Assembly: GCA_025454855.1 (NCBI GenBank)
Contig: JALONS010000003.1
Coordinates: forward strand, 1-45,888
Direction: 5' to 3'
Length of the DNA stretch: 45,888 nucleotides
DNA from: Arcicella sp.
GTDB lineage: Bacteria; Bacteroidota; Bacteroidia; Cytophagales; Spirosomataceae
Shown here piece by piece: positions 34,391 to 43,054 of the stretch (the first letter of the stretch is position 1; each line of letters begins with the position of its first letter). The translations under genes and the position numbers were made by a program. The notes under the pieces were generated by a model, which worked only from the letters and a program-made list of their open reading frames with translations, ran no database searches and had not been told where the DNA came from.

Positions 34391-35038
34391 ATGGATTTTT
34401 TACCACCCAATATCAATAATTACGCTGAAAATCACACCTCGCCCGAAAGTGATTTATTAGCAAAACTTAACCGTGAAACGCACGCTAAAGTGCTGCAAGC
34501 CAGAATGTTGTCAGGGCATTTGCAAGGGCGTGTTTTAGCGATGTTTTCACAAATGATGCAGCCTACAAACGTTCTTGAAATTGGTACATACACGGGTTAT
34601 TCAGCTCTTTGTTTGGCAGAAGGCTTGGCAGAAAACGGGAAAATTATTACGATTGATGTCAATGAAGAGTTAGAAGATTTTACCAGAAAATTCTTTGATG
34701 AATCTCCTTCAGCTAATAAAATAGATTACCGCATCGGCGATGCCGCTGAGATTATTCCAACGCTCACCGAAATCTTCGATTTAGTTTTTATTGATGCTGA
34801 TAAAATGAATTATCATAAATACTATGATTTAGTTTTTGATAAAGTCAGAACTGGAGGGTATATCATATCAGATAATGTACTTTGGAGTGGTAAAGTGGCT
34901 GATATTCAGGAAGGTAAAAAGATTGATAAAGATACCCAAAACCTCTTAAACTTTAATAAAATGTGCCACGATGACCCCCGAACTGAAAATATTCTCATGC
35001 CCCTGCGTGATGGGTTGATGATTTGTAGGAAGATATAG
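34391..35038 (+). CDS. Class I SAM-dependent O-methyltransferase
   Basis: 215 residues. The catechol-O-methyltransferase-like fold is plain: SAM motif VLEIGTYTGYSALCLAEGL, KIITIDVNEELEDFTRKFF, the metal-binding Asp in DLVFIDADKMNYHKYYD and YIISDNVLWSGKVAD. Family members methylate catechols or caffeoyl-type hydroxyls; the bacterial substrate is unknown. It is divergent from the VapBC-like pair. Confidence 0.88.
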   Translation: MDFLPPNINNYAENHTSPESDLLAKLNRETHAKVLQARMLSGHLQGRVLAMFSQMMQPTNVLEIGTYTGYSALCLAEGLAENGKIITIDVNEELEDFTRKFFDESPSANKIDYRIGDAAEIIPTLTEIFDLVFIDADKMNYHKYYDLVFDKVRTGGYIISDNVLWSGKVADIQEGKKIDKDTQNLLNFNKMCHDDPRTENILMPLRDGLMICRKI

Positions 35039-35198
35039 TGGCTTTCGGTTGTCAGCTTTCAGCAATCAACAATTCGACCCAATCATCAAATCCTGAAAAC
35101 TGGCACGGCTTTTGTCAATGTAGTTTTGTGAGGTTGTTAGGGACAAATCTGAAATCGAAGTTCCGCAACCCAAAATCAAAATAATCCATATCAGTAAA

Positions 35199-36920
35199 AT
35201 GAAAAATCCGCCAATTGTTCATCTTACTGTGCTACTATTTTTCTTAGCTTCTTTTGGCTTGGTAGCCCAGTCTTATCCCGTACCCGAAACTGTTGAGTTT
35301 GCGGGCATCAATGTCAATATTTCAAAAGATGCCCAAAGCATTATTCAGAACGACATCAAAACACTCACCAGCAACAAAACGTATCTAAACGCCAAGTTAG
35401 ACCGTATAGCCTTATATTTCCCTATCATCGAAACGATGTTAGCCGCTGAGGGCATTCCCGATGATTTTAAGTATCTGTGTGTACAAGAGTCGGGACTTTT
35501 GGCAGATGCCGTTTCAAAGTCGAATGCAGTAGGTTTTTGGCAATTCAAAAAAGAAACCGCTTTAGAGTTTGGATTAAGAGTTGATGAACAAATTGACGAA
35601 CGTAAAAATATTCATGCCGCTTCCAGAGCCGCTTGTTTGTATCTGAAACGCAACAATTTAGTGTTGAACAACTGGATTTCAACCCTCAATTCTTATCGTA
35701 CAGGTTTGAGTAATGTCTATAAGTTTATTGTCAAAGAATGGTACGGTTCTAAAGATATTACGGTTACTGCTAAAACCGATTTTTACGTTTTGCGAGTATT
35801 GGCTCATAAATTAGTTTTTGAAAAGGAAATTGCTAAATACAAACCTTCTGACATAACTTTCTTTGAATACACCTTCAACGGAGGCAAGTCTATTCCCTTC
35901 ATTGCCAAAGAGTTAGTGGTTTCGGAGGATGATATTTGGAAATATAATCGCTGGGTATCTACCACTACTATTCCTGAAGATAAGCCTTATACAATGCTCA
36001 TTGCATTGTCGGAGGATGAACTGGAACCCATGCGACAAAAAGTGTTGAGTATGAATGGAAAAGTTGATGTTTTGAGTGAAGACTTGGGTTTTCCAGTACT
36101 GACCAGAATTACCCCCAAAACGAAGAATAAAAACGTTCCTATTTTTTACAATATTAACAACAAAGCTGGTATCCAAGCCCAAGTAGGCGATGATGTAGAA
36201 TCTATCTGTGTAAGAGCTGATTTTGACGTAGAAGATTTTATCAAATACAATGATTTGCCCGATGGTTTAGATACCAAAATTATTCCCGATGAGGTTTATT
36301 ATTTAGAGAAAAAGGCTAAAAAAGCTCCCGTACCGTTTCATACTGTAACGAATGCTACCGAACAAAGCCTTTGGAAGGTTTCTCAGATGTACGGTATTTG
36401 TTTGTCTAAGTTGTTGAAATATAATCGGTTAGATGCTCCCCAGCGTTTGGTAGATGGAAGAGTACTTTGGTTGCAGAAAACACGTCCTGCTAACAGTCCA
36501 GTAGAAGTGATTACTTTGCCTACAAAACCTGTTGTTGTTCCTAAAAATACCGAGGTAGTTCAAGTATCTAAAAACGTAGCAAAACAGTCAGAAGGGGTAC
36601 AGGTAGTTGATTTAACACTTTCAGAGAATACCAAACAGTCATCCACTAACACACCAATTAATCAAGAATCAGAAAAAGTAGCTGCCAATGAAGAGTTTAA
36701 ACCAAATATTCCAGTGCAAATTCATCAAGTAAGTAATCACACGCACATTGTGAAAGCTGGTGAGAATTTTTACAGTATCGCTCGGAAATACAACGTTTCT
36801 GTCAATGACGTTTGGGCTTGGAATAAGATGAATAAAGACGTGAAATTGGGCGTAGGAAAGAAATTACTCATTAAATTCGGACACTACTACGATGGCGTAT
36901 TAGCTCAAAGTGCGAAATAG
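35199..36920 (+). CDS. Lytic transglycosylase (MltD-like) with LysM domains
   Basis: 573 residues with signal peptide (ending VAQ). Residues about 60-180 are the SLT domain: ETMLAAEGIPDDFKYLCVQESG with the catalytic Glu, AVGFWQFKKETALEFGLRVDE. Two degenerate LysM-like modules (about 310-375 and 380-430) and one clear C-terminal LysM (HIVKAGENFYSIARKYNVSVNDVWAWNKM, about 518-565) follow. It cleaves murein to 1,6-anhydro products. A longer paralogue lies convergent at 38837-41290 and a terminator follows at 36941. Confidence 0.87.
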   Translation: MKNPPIVHLTVLLFFLASFGLVAQSYPVPETVEFAGINVNISKDAQSIIQNDIKTLTSNKTYLNAKLDRIALYFPIIETMLAAEGIPDDFKYLCVQESGLLADAVSKSNAVGFWQFKKETALEFGLRVDEQIDERKNIHAASRAACLYLKRNNLVLNNWISTLNSYRTGLSNVYKFIVKEWYGSKDITVTAKTDFYVLRVLAHKLVFEKEIAKYKPSDITFFEYTFNGGKSIPFIAKELVVSEDDIWKYNRWVSTTTIPEDKPYTMLIALSEDELEPMRQKVLSMNGKVDVLSEDLGFPVLTRITPKTKNKNVPIFYNINNKAGIQAQVGDDVESICVRADFDVEDFIKYNDLPDGLDTKIIPDEVYYLEKKAKKAPVPFHTVTNATEQSLWKVSQMYGICLSKLLKYNRLDAPQRLVDGRVLWLQKTRPANSPVEVITLPTKPVVVPKNTEVVQVSKNVAKQSEGVQVVDLTLSENTKQSSTNTPINQESEKVAANEEFKPNIPVQIHQVSNHTHIVKAGENFYSIARKYNVSVNDVWAWNKMNKDVKLGVGKKLLIKFGHYYDGVLAQSAK

Positions 36921-36940
36921 TGTTGGTTATGTTTCTAATA

Positions 36941-36973
36941 AAAAATCCATTGTATTTTATGCAATGGATTTTT
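36941..36973. terminator. Rho-independent terminator
   Basis: A perfect 12-bp stem (36941-36952 with 36962-36973; AAAAATCCATTG and complement) with U-runs both ways, after the lytic transglycosylase gene and before the convergent DUF2442 gene. Confidence 0.85.
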
Positions 36974-37028
36974 GTTGAAATTAATGATAGAATGTGCTTT
37001 GAAAGCAGGGAAAACATAATTTTGAAAT

Positions 37029-37478
37029 CTATGTCACCACTAAAGTGATACCCAAGTGAGGTACATATCTGCTTTTCAGCTTTCCTCGTTTGACCCACGT
37101 GCGAACTTTTGAAGGAGAAAGTCCGTTTCTGAGAGCATAATCACTTTGTGTAAATTCTTTCCGAGAGTCAATTTCAATAATTGGTGGAGACTCTACTACC
37201 ATACTTTCATCAAATAATACATCAGGGTCAAAGGAAATGGGAAGCATCCTTCCGATTGTATTGTGAGATTGTAAATTTTTCCAACTTAATGTATCTCCTT
37301 CATTAACCTCAACTTGTGAAAATTCTTTGAAGTTTGTTAGCAGTTTCAGCCGTTCATTATTACTAAAAAGCTCTAATTTTTCGGCAAAATCATTGACTCG
37401 AACATCTCCATTTGTCCAAAGTGTAGTTATCTTAAAAGGCTCTACATTGAGTATCTTTACAATTCTTGGAGGTCTCAT
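37029..37478 (-). CDS. DUF2442 protein with a C-terminal helix-turn-helix
   Basis: 149 residues. The first 75 (MRPPRIVKILNVEPFKITTLW, then GDVRVNDFAEKL) are DUF2442-like; the last 40 (QSDYALRNGLSPSKVRTWVKRGKLKSRYVP) look like a MerR/excisionase-type DNA-binding unit. The stop of the DUF4160 gene and this start overlap (ATGA, 37475-37478). DUF4160/DUF2442 pairs are common and behave like toxin-antitoxin modules in genomic context; here the HTH makes this the better candidate for the regulator. Which partner is toxic, if either, is unknown. Confidence 0.75.
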   Translation of the reverse strand: MRPPRIVKILNVEPFKITTLWTNGDVRVNDFAEKLELFSNNERLKLLTNFKEFSQVEVNEGDTLSWKNLQSHNTIGRMLPISFDPDVLFDESMVVESPPIIEIDSRKEFTQSDYALRNGLSPSKVRTWVKRGKLKSRYVPHLGITLVVT

Positions 37479-37708
37479 TTTCTAAGTTGGGGGTTCAAAA
37501 ACTCAAATTCTTCTAATAATTGTATCTGATTGTACTTTGCCCATTTTAAAATTTTCTTTAATTGTGGTTTTGGCATTGCTCCTTTCAAAACTTCCAGTGA
37601 ATTAATAGAAATCAAAACTTCATACTCTGCGAAAATTGCATGAAAATGGGGAGGGTTATGGTCAAAATCATACAGATATATCTTTATCCCATGTAAGGAT
37701 TCAAACAT
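37475..37708 (-). CDS. DUF4160 protein
   Basis: 77 residues with the DUF4160 core: GIKIYLYDFDHNPPHFHAIFAEYEVLISINSLEVLKGAMPKPQLKKILKW. The HNPPHFH histidine cluster could bind metal. Function unknown. It precedes the DUF2442-HTH gene in a four-base overlap, the usual order. Confidence 0.8.
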   Translation of the reverse strand: MFESLHGIKIYLYDFDHNPPHFHAIFAEYEVLISINSLEVLKGAMPKPQLKKILKWAKYNQIQLLEEFEFLNPQLRK

Positions 37709-37803
37709 TATTAAGGTAATTTTAAGTTAAATATACAAAGTGTAGCGTTATGTGACAAATTTCTTTAAGCTAAACTAAAAGTATAATTATTTCTAACCGA
37801 TAA

Positions 37804-38831
37804 TAATGCGAATATTGGGTTGAAAAAACAGAGATAGTAAATTCATAGGTCATTAAATTTGTGTTGCAAAACATATAAAATACTGATTATGAGAGAATTA
37901 GATTTAATCCGCTTGTATTACTACCTCTGTGAGTGCTATGATACTGAACTTCGCTGGCATTGCCAAAGATTTAGTAATAATTCATCGCCGAGCAATGAAA
38001 AAATTACGGATAGTGAACTTTTAACGATTTATTTTTACTGTCGTCTTTACGAGAATAAGCACAAAAAGACAGAAATTTATGACTACACAGTTCGCTATAT
38101 GAGTAGCTGGTTTCCTTCATTGCCTACTTATGCTAATTTTAATGTTCGCATAAATGCTTTGAATCCAGCGTTGTTAGCCATAGTACCTATGATTTTGCAA
38201 GACATTGAAAGTCAAGGTATTGTCAAAGGAATTAGTCAAGACATTGTCTTGGTTGATTCATATCCTATCATACTTTGCTCAGGTAAAAGACAAGGTAAAG
38301 TGGCTACCGAGTTGTCAGATAAGAGTTTCTGTGCTACAAAAAACCTCTACTATTATGGCGTAAAAATGCACATGGTAGCTCGCAAAGTAGAAAAAAAAGT
38401 ACCCTTGATGGACTTTGTTAGTATTACCCCAGCCTCGGAAAATGATTGGGCGGCATTCCGTTTAACCGCTCTTAGACCAATACTGCCTAATCTGGAAGGG
38501 AAAGCTATTTTTGCCGATAAAGCCTATGCCGATATTCCACTAAACCAAGAACTTTTAACTCAACAGGATACTTACATTTATACTCCTGTTAAGTTAGTGA
38601 AAGGTCAAACTCAAATAGAAAGACAGTTCAAAAAAGCGGCTGATGGCTTGTTCTCAACCGCTGTATCAAGAGTCAGACAACCTGTTGAATCACTCTTTAA
38701 TTGGATAAATGAGAAAACTGGATTACAGAATGCCTCTAAAATTAGAGCTATCAACGCACTGATGTTACACATTTTTGGAGCATTGGCTACCGCTTTATTT
38801 CATTATCTATTTTAACCCAATATTCGCATTA
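37804..38831 (+). mobile_element. IS982-family insertion sequence, complete
   Basis: A 1028-bp element bounded by perfect 18-bp terminal inverted repeats: TAATGCGAATATTGGGTT at 37804-37821 and its complement at 38814-38831. It holds one intact transposase gene. I find no convincing target-site duplication, so an adjacent rearrangement or an unusual insertion is possible. The right end falls 5 bp before the stop codon of the convergent LysM transglycosylase, so the insertion is just past that gene. Confidence 0.85.
37889..38815 (+). CDS. IS982-family DDE transposase
   Basis: 308 residues from the ATG at 37889 (a TTG ten codons earlier is also open). MRELDLIRLYYYLCECYDTE and ITDSELLTIYFYC are typical of IS982. 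The acidic triad is identifiable: Asp in DIVLVDSYPIILC, Asp in AIFADKAYAD and Glu in RQPVESLFNWINEKTGLQNA. No frameshift or stop, so it is probably active. Confidence 0.9.
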   Translation: MRELDLIRLYYYLCECYDTELRWHCQRFSNNSSPSNEKITDSELLTIYFYCRLYENKHKKTEIYDYTVRYMSSWFPSLPTYANFNVRINALNPALLAIVPMILQDIESQGIVKGISQDIVLVDSYPIILCSGKRQGKVATELSDKSFCATKNLYYYGVKMHMVARKVEKKVPLMDFVSITPASENDWAAFRLTALRPILPNLEGKAIFADKAYADIPLNQELLTQQDTYIYTPVKLVKGQTQIERQFKKAADGLFSTAVSRVRQPVESLFNWINEKTGLQNASKIRAINALMLHIFGALATALFHYLF

Positions 38832-38836
38832 ATAGC

Positions 38837-41290
38837 TTATTTCTTCACAATTAATCGCTGTCCAACACTTACGGCAAAGTTTTTAATGTTATTCCATTTT
38901 ACTAATTCATCTACCGTAACCCCATATATTTTTGAAAGTCTGAAAACGGTTTCTCCCGCCTGCAACGTATGATATTGATAATTATTACTGTTATTCGTTG
39001 TTGCTACTTTAGAATTTTCTACCACAACGGGTTTGTTATTGATAGCTCCGCCCATTATGATTAATTCTTGTCCGATTTCAACCGTATTTTCCGTTAAATT
39101 ATTCCATTGCTTGATGTTATCAACACTTACATTATAAATTTTAGAAACCCGATAAATAGTTTCACCAGCCTGAATGGTATGGATAATTTTATAGTTTGGT
39201 TTGGTATTAACGGGGGCTGGTGTAAAAGGTTTACTAACTACGGGTGTCGATGTTGAAACTGTTGGAGTGGAAGTATTATAAGTACCAGTATTTGAACCAC
39301 TATTGGATGGTATCGCTACGGGTGTTGAAGTATTGGAAGCCAATGCTCCGCTTTCAGATGGAGAAGTGATTACTTCCCTCACAACCGTAGTAGTAGTAGT
39401 GTTTGGCGTATTTTTGATAGGAGGAGGAGGCTGATTTTCAGCAGGATAAGTATAAATGGCGGTTACTTGCTCTTCGGGTTTAATAGCACCTGTTACGGGA
39501 CTACTGTTCGTTTGATATACTTTGATAGACTGCCCAATTCTCAGCGGACTTCCCGAATACATATCGTTTAAACTATACAACTCATCAACACTCATATTGT
39601 AAAGCCTTGAGATACTGAAAAACGTTTGTTTGGGTTCTACAATATGATTTTTAATAATTTTACCGTTAGTTTTAGTAGCTTGTGAATTGCTAACAGTGGG
39701 TGCTGGAGTAGACGTATAAACTACCGTAGTAGATTTGGTTGGTTGTGTAGTAGGAGGGACTACCACAGTTTCTACTGGTTTATTTACAGTGGGTAAAGTC
39801 TCCTTAACGGTTGTTGTTTTGGGAGTTGTAGTAGTAACTGTCGGCTCTGTTTTTGTCTCAAAAACAGTAACTTCGGGTTTTGTATTTTGTGGAACGGGTA
39901 CTTTGGTAGTAGTTATTACTGGCGTTTGTTTTTTTACTTCCGCTGGTGTTGATTTTTCTTCTATGATTACTACTGTTTTGTCTTCGGGTGTTTGTACATA
40001 TTCTACGCTTTGTCCTTCTGGGCGAGTCTCAATCAACCATAATAATCTACCTTTTTGTAGTCTCTGCACTTGAGTAATGCGGTTTTTTGCCATTAAATCC
40101 TCCAACTGAATACCGTACATCTGAGATATTTTCCAAAGTGTTTCGTATCCTTCTACGGTGTGATAAGCAACTACGGCTCGGCGGTCTTTCTTTTTTAAAT
40201 AATAGACTTCATTCGGGATAATTCGGTCATTATCACCGAGGTCGTTAAATTTCAAAAAACGTTTCAAGTTGATACCTGCTCGTTCGGCAATACTTTCAGG
40301 CGTATCACCTTGTCTGGCTAAAATCCCTTTTTTACCGTTTATTTCATAAAAAACAGGTTCATTTTTTGTAGCCACTTGCGTTAAACGTACTAATACAGGA
40401 AAGCCCAAATCTTTATTAACAGCCACTTGGTCTTCCGAAAATTTCTGTTGGTCGTTCTTGATTTTTAAATCTAAATATTGTTGATTGCTAACGGGTAAGT
40501 AAACGATATAATCTTTATCATCGGGAACGGATGTTGATTTTAACCAAGCATTATTCACAATTACATCCGTTAGAGGAACTTCTAATTCTTGAGCAATATC
40601 CACCAAATTTTTACCTCGGCTATTGGTATATTCAAAGAGATAACTGGTTGTTAAATTATTTTTAGATTGTTTGTACAGTTTATCCAAAAAGTGGCGGTAA
40701 GCTAAAAAACGAAGAATATACCAGTCGGTAGAACTATTAACGGTTACTTCATTTTTATACGCCCAGTCAATGTCCGTCATTCTACGGACGGCTCCTAATC
40801 CCAAACGATAAGACAGTAATGTAGAAACCCAGTTTCTAAGAATCAGATTGTTACGAGATAAATAAACGGCGGCTCCTTTGGTAGCTGACGCAAGGTGTTT
40901 ACGTTCATCAATCACACCATCCACTCGCATTCCAACTTCTTGAGCAGTTTCACGTTTAAATTGCCAGTAACCAATGGCGTTTGAAGTAGAAACGGCTTCG
41001 GGATTGAACGCACTTTCTTGCACACACAAATATTTGAATTCATCGGGAACACCTTCTTCTGCCAATACTTTTTCGATAATTGGGAAGTAAAGATTCATTT
41101 TAGCTACCAACGAGTTAAGATATTTTTGATTGGCATTCAAATTATCAATCTCTTTTTCAATGATAGCCCGAGCATCGCCCTCAATCTTAACATTCACAGT
41201 ACCAACAAAAATACTACGGGGGAGTTCCTGTGCCAGTAGCGAGCCACAGTGAAAAATAGCCAATATCAACAGCGTAAGACGCTTTTTCAT
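38837..41290 (-). CDS. Large lytic transglycosylase (MltD-like) with multiple LysM domains
   Basis: 817 residues with signal peptide (LTLLILAIFHCGSLLAQ). The SLT domain (about 60-180) repeats the motifs of the paralogue at 35199 (EGVPDEFKYLCVQESAFNPEA, AIGYWQFKRETAQEVGMRVD). Two degenerate LysM-like units follow, then a long Thr/Pro/Val-rich linker (about 430-540), and three C-terminal LysM modules (about 555-600, 705-750 and 770-815, with the HTLQAGETVFRLSKIYGVTV pattern). It cleaves peptidoglycan and anchors to it; the long linker would span distance between anchor and active site. IS982 borders its 3' end. Confidence 0.87.
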   Translation of the reverse strand: MKKRLTLLILAIFHCGSLLAQELPRSIFVGTVNVKIEGDARAIIEKEIDNLNANQKYLNSLVAKMNLYFPIIEKVLAEEGVPDEFKYLCVQESAFNPEAVSTSNAIGYWQFKRETAQEVGMRVDGVIDERKHLASATKGAAVYLSRNNLILRNWVSTLLSYRLGLGAVRRMTDIDWAYKNEVTVNSSTDWYILRFLAYRHFLDKLYKQSKNNLTTSYLFEYTNSRGKNLVDIAQELEVPLTDVIVNNAWLKSTSVPDDKDYIVYLPVSNQQYLDLKIKNDQQKFSEDQVAVNKDLGFPVLVRLTQVATKNEPVFYEINGKKGILARQGDTPESIAERAGINLKRFLKFNDLGDNDRIIPNEVYYLKKKDRRAVVAYHTVEGYETLWKISQMYGIQLEDLMAKNRITQVQRLQKGRLLWLIETRPEGQSVEYVQTPEDKTVVIIEEKSTPAEVKKQTPVITTTKVPVPQNTKPEVTVFETKTEPTVTTTTPKTTTVKETLPTVNKPVETVVVPPTTQPTKSTTVVYTSTPAPTVSNSQATKTNGKIIKNHIVEPKQTFFSISRLYNMSVDELYSLNDMYSGSPLRIGQSIKVYQTNSSPVTGAIKPEEQVTAIYTYPAENQPPPPIKNTPNTTTTTVVREVITSPSESGALASNTSTPVAIPSNSGSNTGTYNTSTPTVSTSTPVVSKPFTPAPVNTKPNYKIIHTIQAGETIYRVSKIYNVSVDNIKQWNNLTENTVEIGQELIIMGGAINNKPVVVENSKVATTNNSNNYQYHTLQAGETVFRLSKIYGVTVDELVKWNNIKNFAVSVGQRLIVKK

Positions 41291-41626
41291 AAATAAGGAA
41301 TATTTTATGGGTGATAGTTATTTTGTTTTCACAGAAAATAAAATAGCATCTCAATCTAAATCATTGGCGGTTCTGAGATAGGTTAATACAAAAATAAATA
41401 AAAAAAAGCAAAATATTCATTCGTATGAACTTTGGAAAAGAGCCAACGCTGAAATCTTAGTCAATAAAAATACCAAGTGGAATAAAAATGACAGAATTAA
41501 CGTAATTTTGTGGTAGATTTCGGTTTTTAGTTGTAAGCATTCGGATTTATGAAGAAAGAGTTTTAAACAAATAAATTATCGCCTAATGCTGATAGCCTAA
41601 AGCTGACAGCCAAAGGCTTGAAAGAT
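41291..41626. other. Intergenic region between divergent genes
   Basis: 336 bp without a gene. A TAATTTTG (41503-41510) matches the Bacteroidota -7 box on the plus strand, but no TTG lies 19-21 bp before it. The distal part (about 41515-41620) is made of short degenerate segments (GATTTCGG, GCTGATAGCCT, GCTGACAGCC) like those at 31540 and 35040. Nothing else was recognised. Confidence 0.4.
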
Positions 41627-42199
41627 ATGATTTTAATTGAGAATACTGTAATCAGCGATGATATTGCAGAGAAATTTTTTGTTTGCGACCTCATCAAATG
41701 TAAAGGAGCGTGCTGTGTAGAGGGTGACTTAGGTGCTCCGCTGAATGAAGACGAATTGCCCATTATAGAACAAATTTATGATGAAGTAAAACCGTATCTT
41801 TCAGAAATTGGCAGACAAACTATTGAAAATGAGGGTGTTTATGTAAAAGATTGGGAAGGTGATTATTCAACGCCTGTAATAGCAGGTCGTGAATGTGCCT
41901 ATGCTATTTATGATGAGAGAAATATCCTAAAATGTGGGATTGAACAGGCATATTTGGATGGAAAAATCTCTTGGAAAAAACCAATCTCTTGTCATTTATA
42001 TCCGATACGAATCACAAAATATGACCACTACGAAGCCCTCAATTATGACCGCTGGCATATTTGTTCGGATGCCTGTACGCATGGTGCAAACTTGGGCGTG
42101 GAGGTATATAAATTCTTGAAAGAACCACTCATCAGAAAATACGGCGAAGCATGGTATCAAGAATTATTGCAAGAAATAAAAGATAGAGAGGAAGAATAA
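41627..42199 (+). CDS. DUF3109 cysteine-cluster protein
   Basis: 190 residues from the ATG at 41627 (an upstream TTG adds three). The N-terminal cysteine cluster ([17 protein letters not shown]) plus later cysteines ([31 protein letters not shown]) are characteristic of DUF3109, related to YkgJ-type zinc or iron-sulfur binding proteins. Precise function unknown. It lies just upstream of the REP/RAYT region. Confidence 0.85.
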   Translation: MILIENTVISDDIAEKFFVCDLIKCKGACCVEGDLGAPLNEDELPIIEQIYDEVKPYLSEIGRQTIENEGVYVKDWEGDYSTPVIAGRECAYAIYDERNILKCGIEQAYLDGKISWKKPISCHLYPIRITKYDHYEALNYDRWHICSDACTHGANLGVEVYKFLKEPLIRKYGEAWYQELLQEIKDREEE

Positions 42200-42223
42200 G
42201 CGTATTTAACTGGTTTAAGTAAA

Positions 42224-42277
42224 ACTGGTTCAAGTTTCCAAACTTGTATCGAACAGAGCCTCAAGGCTCTACAAAAG
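42224..42277. repeat. REP unit 1 (left of RAYT)
   Basis: Two hairpins in series: CAAGTTT/AAACTTG (42231-42237/42240-42246, loop CC) and AGAGCC/GGCTCT (42255-42260/42265-42270, loop TCAA). The same pair recurs at 42902-42944 in opposite orientation and at 42995-43037 in the same orientation. Confidence 0.75.
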
Positions 42278-42278
42278 A

Positions 42279-42809
42279 TTACTGCCAGTCAGAAATCTTC
42301 AAAGGGCTTAAAAGGTTTGCACTGCTGTATAAATATTCAAAAGGTTCATTAACAAACCCTGCTCGTACTGGATTATAGTGGACATAATCAATTTTTTGTC
42401 TCATTATTTGATGATTGGTAAGAGCAACGGGATAGTTTTCATTTTGCCAGAATTGGTGGTATTTATTCACTGGATTATCAACTCCTTTTTTGTAAAAAGC
42501 AGGCAGAAAAATTCCTTTTCTGCTTTCTTTCGGGTTGTTGGCAATCATTTTAACTAATTCTTTGGAAGAGTAGCCTTTTAAATCTCTTAAAATATCGCTC
42601 ATGTGCTGATTTCCAACAGCTTTTGCTACTAAGTGTATGTGATTGGTCATCACTACGTATGCGTATATTTCAAGACCTTTATTTTTCTGGCAGTGCTTTA
42701 AACATTTTATGATAAAATCCTTGTATTCTACTCTGGTGAATACATCAAGCCAATCTACAACAGTGAGGGTCAGAAAATTGGTTTCTTCGTTGTGGGTAGT
42801 TCTTCTCAT
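42279..42809 (-). CDS. REP-associated tyrosine transposase (RAYT, Y1_Tnp)
   Basis: 176 residues. The HUH motif (VVMTNHIHLVAKAVG) and the tyrosine region near the C-terminus (KIDYVHYNPVRAGFVNEPFEYLYSSA) identify an IS200/IS605-like Y1 transposase of the RAYT class. Such enzymes nick single-stranded REP sequences and move or maintain them. It lies between matching REP units, directly on its presumed substrate, and is intact. Confidence 0.88.
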   Translation of the reverse strand: MRRTTHNEETNFLTLTVVDWLDVFTRVEYKDFIIKCLKHCQKNKGLEIYAYVVMTNHIHLVAKAVGNQHMSDILRDLKGYSSKELVKMIANNPKESRKGIFLPAFYKKGVDNPVNKYHQFWQNENYPVALTNHQIMRQKIDYVHYNPVRAGFVNEPFEYLYSSANLLSPLKISDWQ

Positions 42810-42901
42810 CTTAATTATTGGAGGTGTTTTTTATATCGTATATTGTCCAAAATTAATAAGTTTTTGATTTACGATAGTTGAATATAAGTAGAATTTTGTT
42901 T

Positions 42902-42944
42902 GGAGCCTTGAGGCTCTGTTCTGTTCAAGTCTGGAGACTTGAAC
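42902..42944. repeat. REP unit 2 (right of RAYT, inverted)
   Basis: Carries GAGCCT/AGGCTC (42903-42908/42911-42916) and a perfect 10-bp stem GTTCAAGTCT/AGACTTGAAC (42923-42932/42935-42944, loop GG). Opposite orientation to units 1 and 3, so units 2 and 3 form an inverted pair. Confidence 0.75.
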
Positions 42945-42994
42945 AAGATTGAAATAAATAACCAAATAAATTAGATAGAAAATAGTACTTAACT

Positions 42995-43037
42995 GGTGCA
43001 AGTTTCCAAACTTGTACCGAACACAGCCTCAAGGCTC
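42995..43037. repeat. REP unit 3 (in the metG leader)
   Basis: GGTGCAAGTTTCC with AAACTTGTACC forms the first hairpin and AGCC/GGCT within CAGCCTCAAGGCTC the second. It ends 17 bp before the metG ATG, so it is in the metG 5' untranslated region or promoter and could affect its expression. Confidence 0.7.
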
Positions 43038-43054
43038 AAACGAATATAAAATAT

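Noticed and set aside
39735-40073. Valine-rich plus-strand ORF opposite the large transglycosylase
   Set aside because: It is the antisense of the Thr/Pro-rich linker; low-complexity codons create the open frame.
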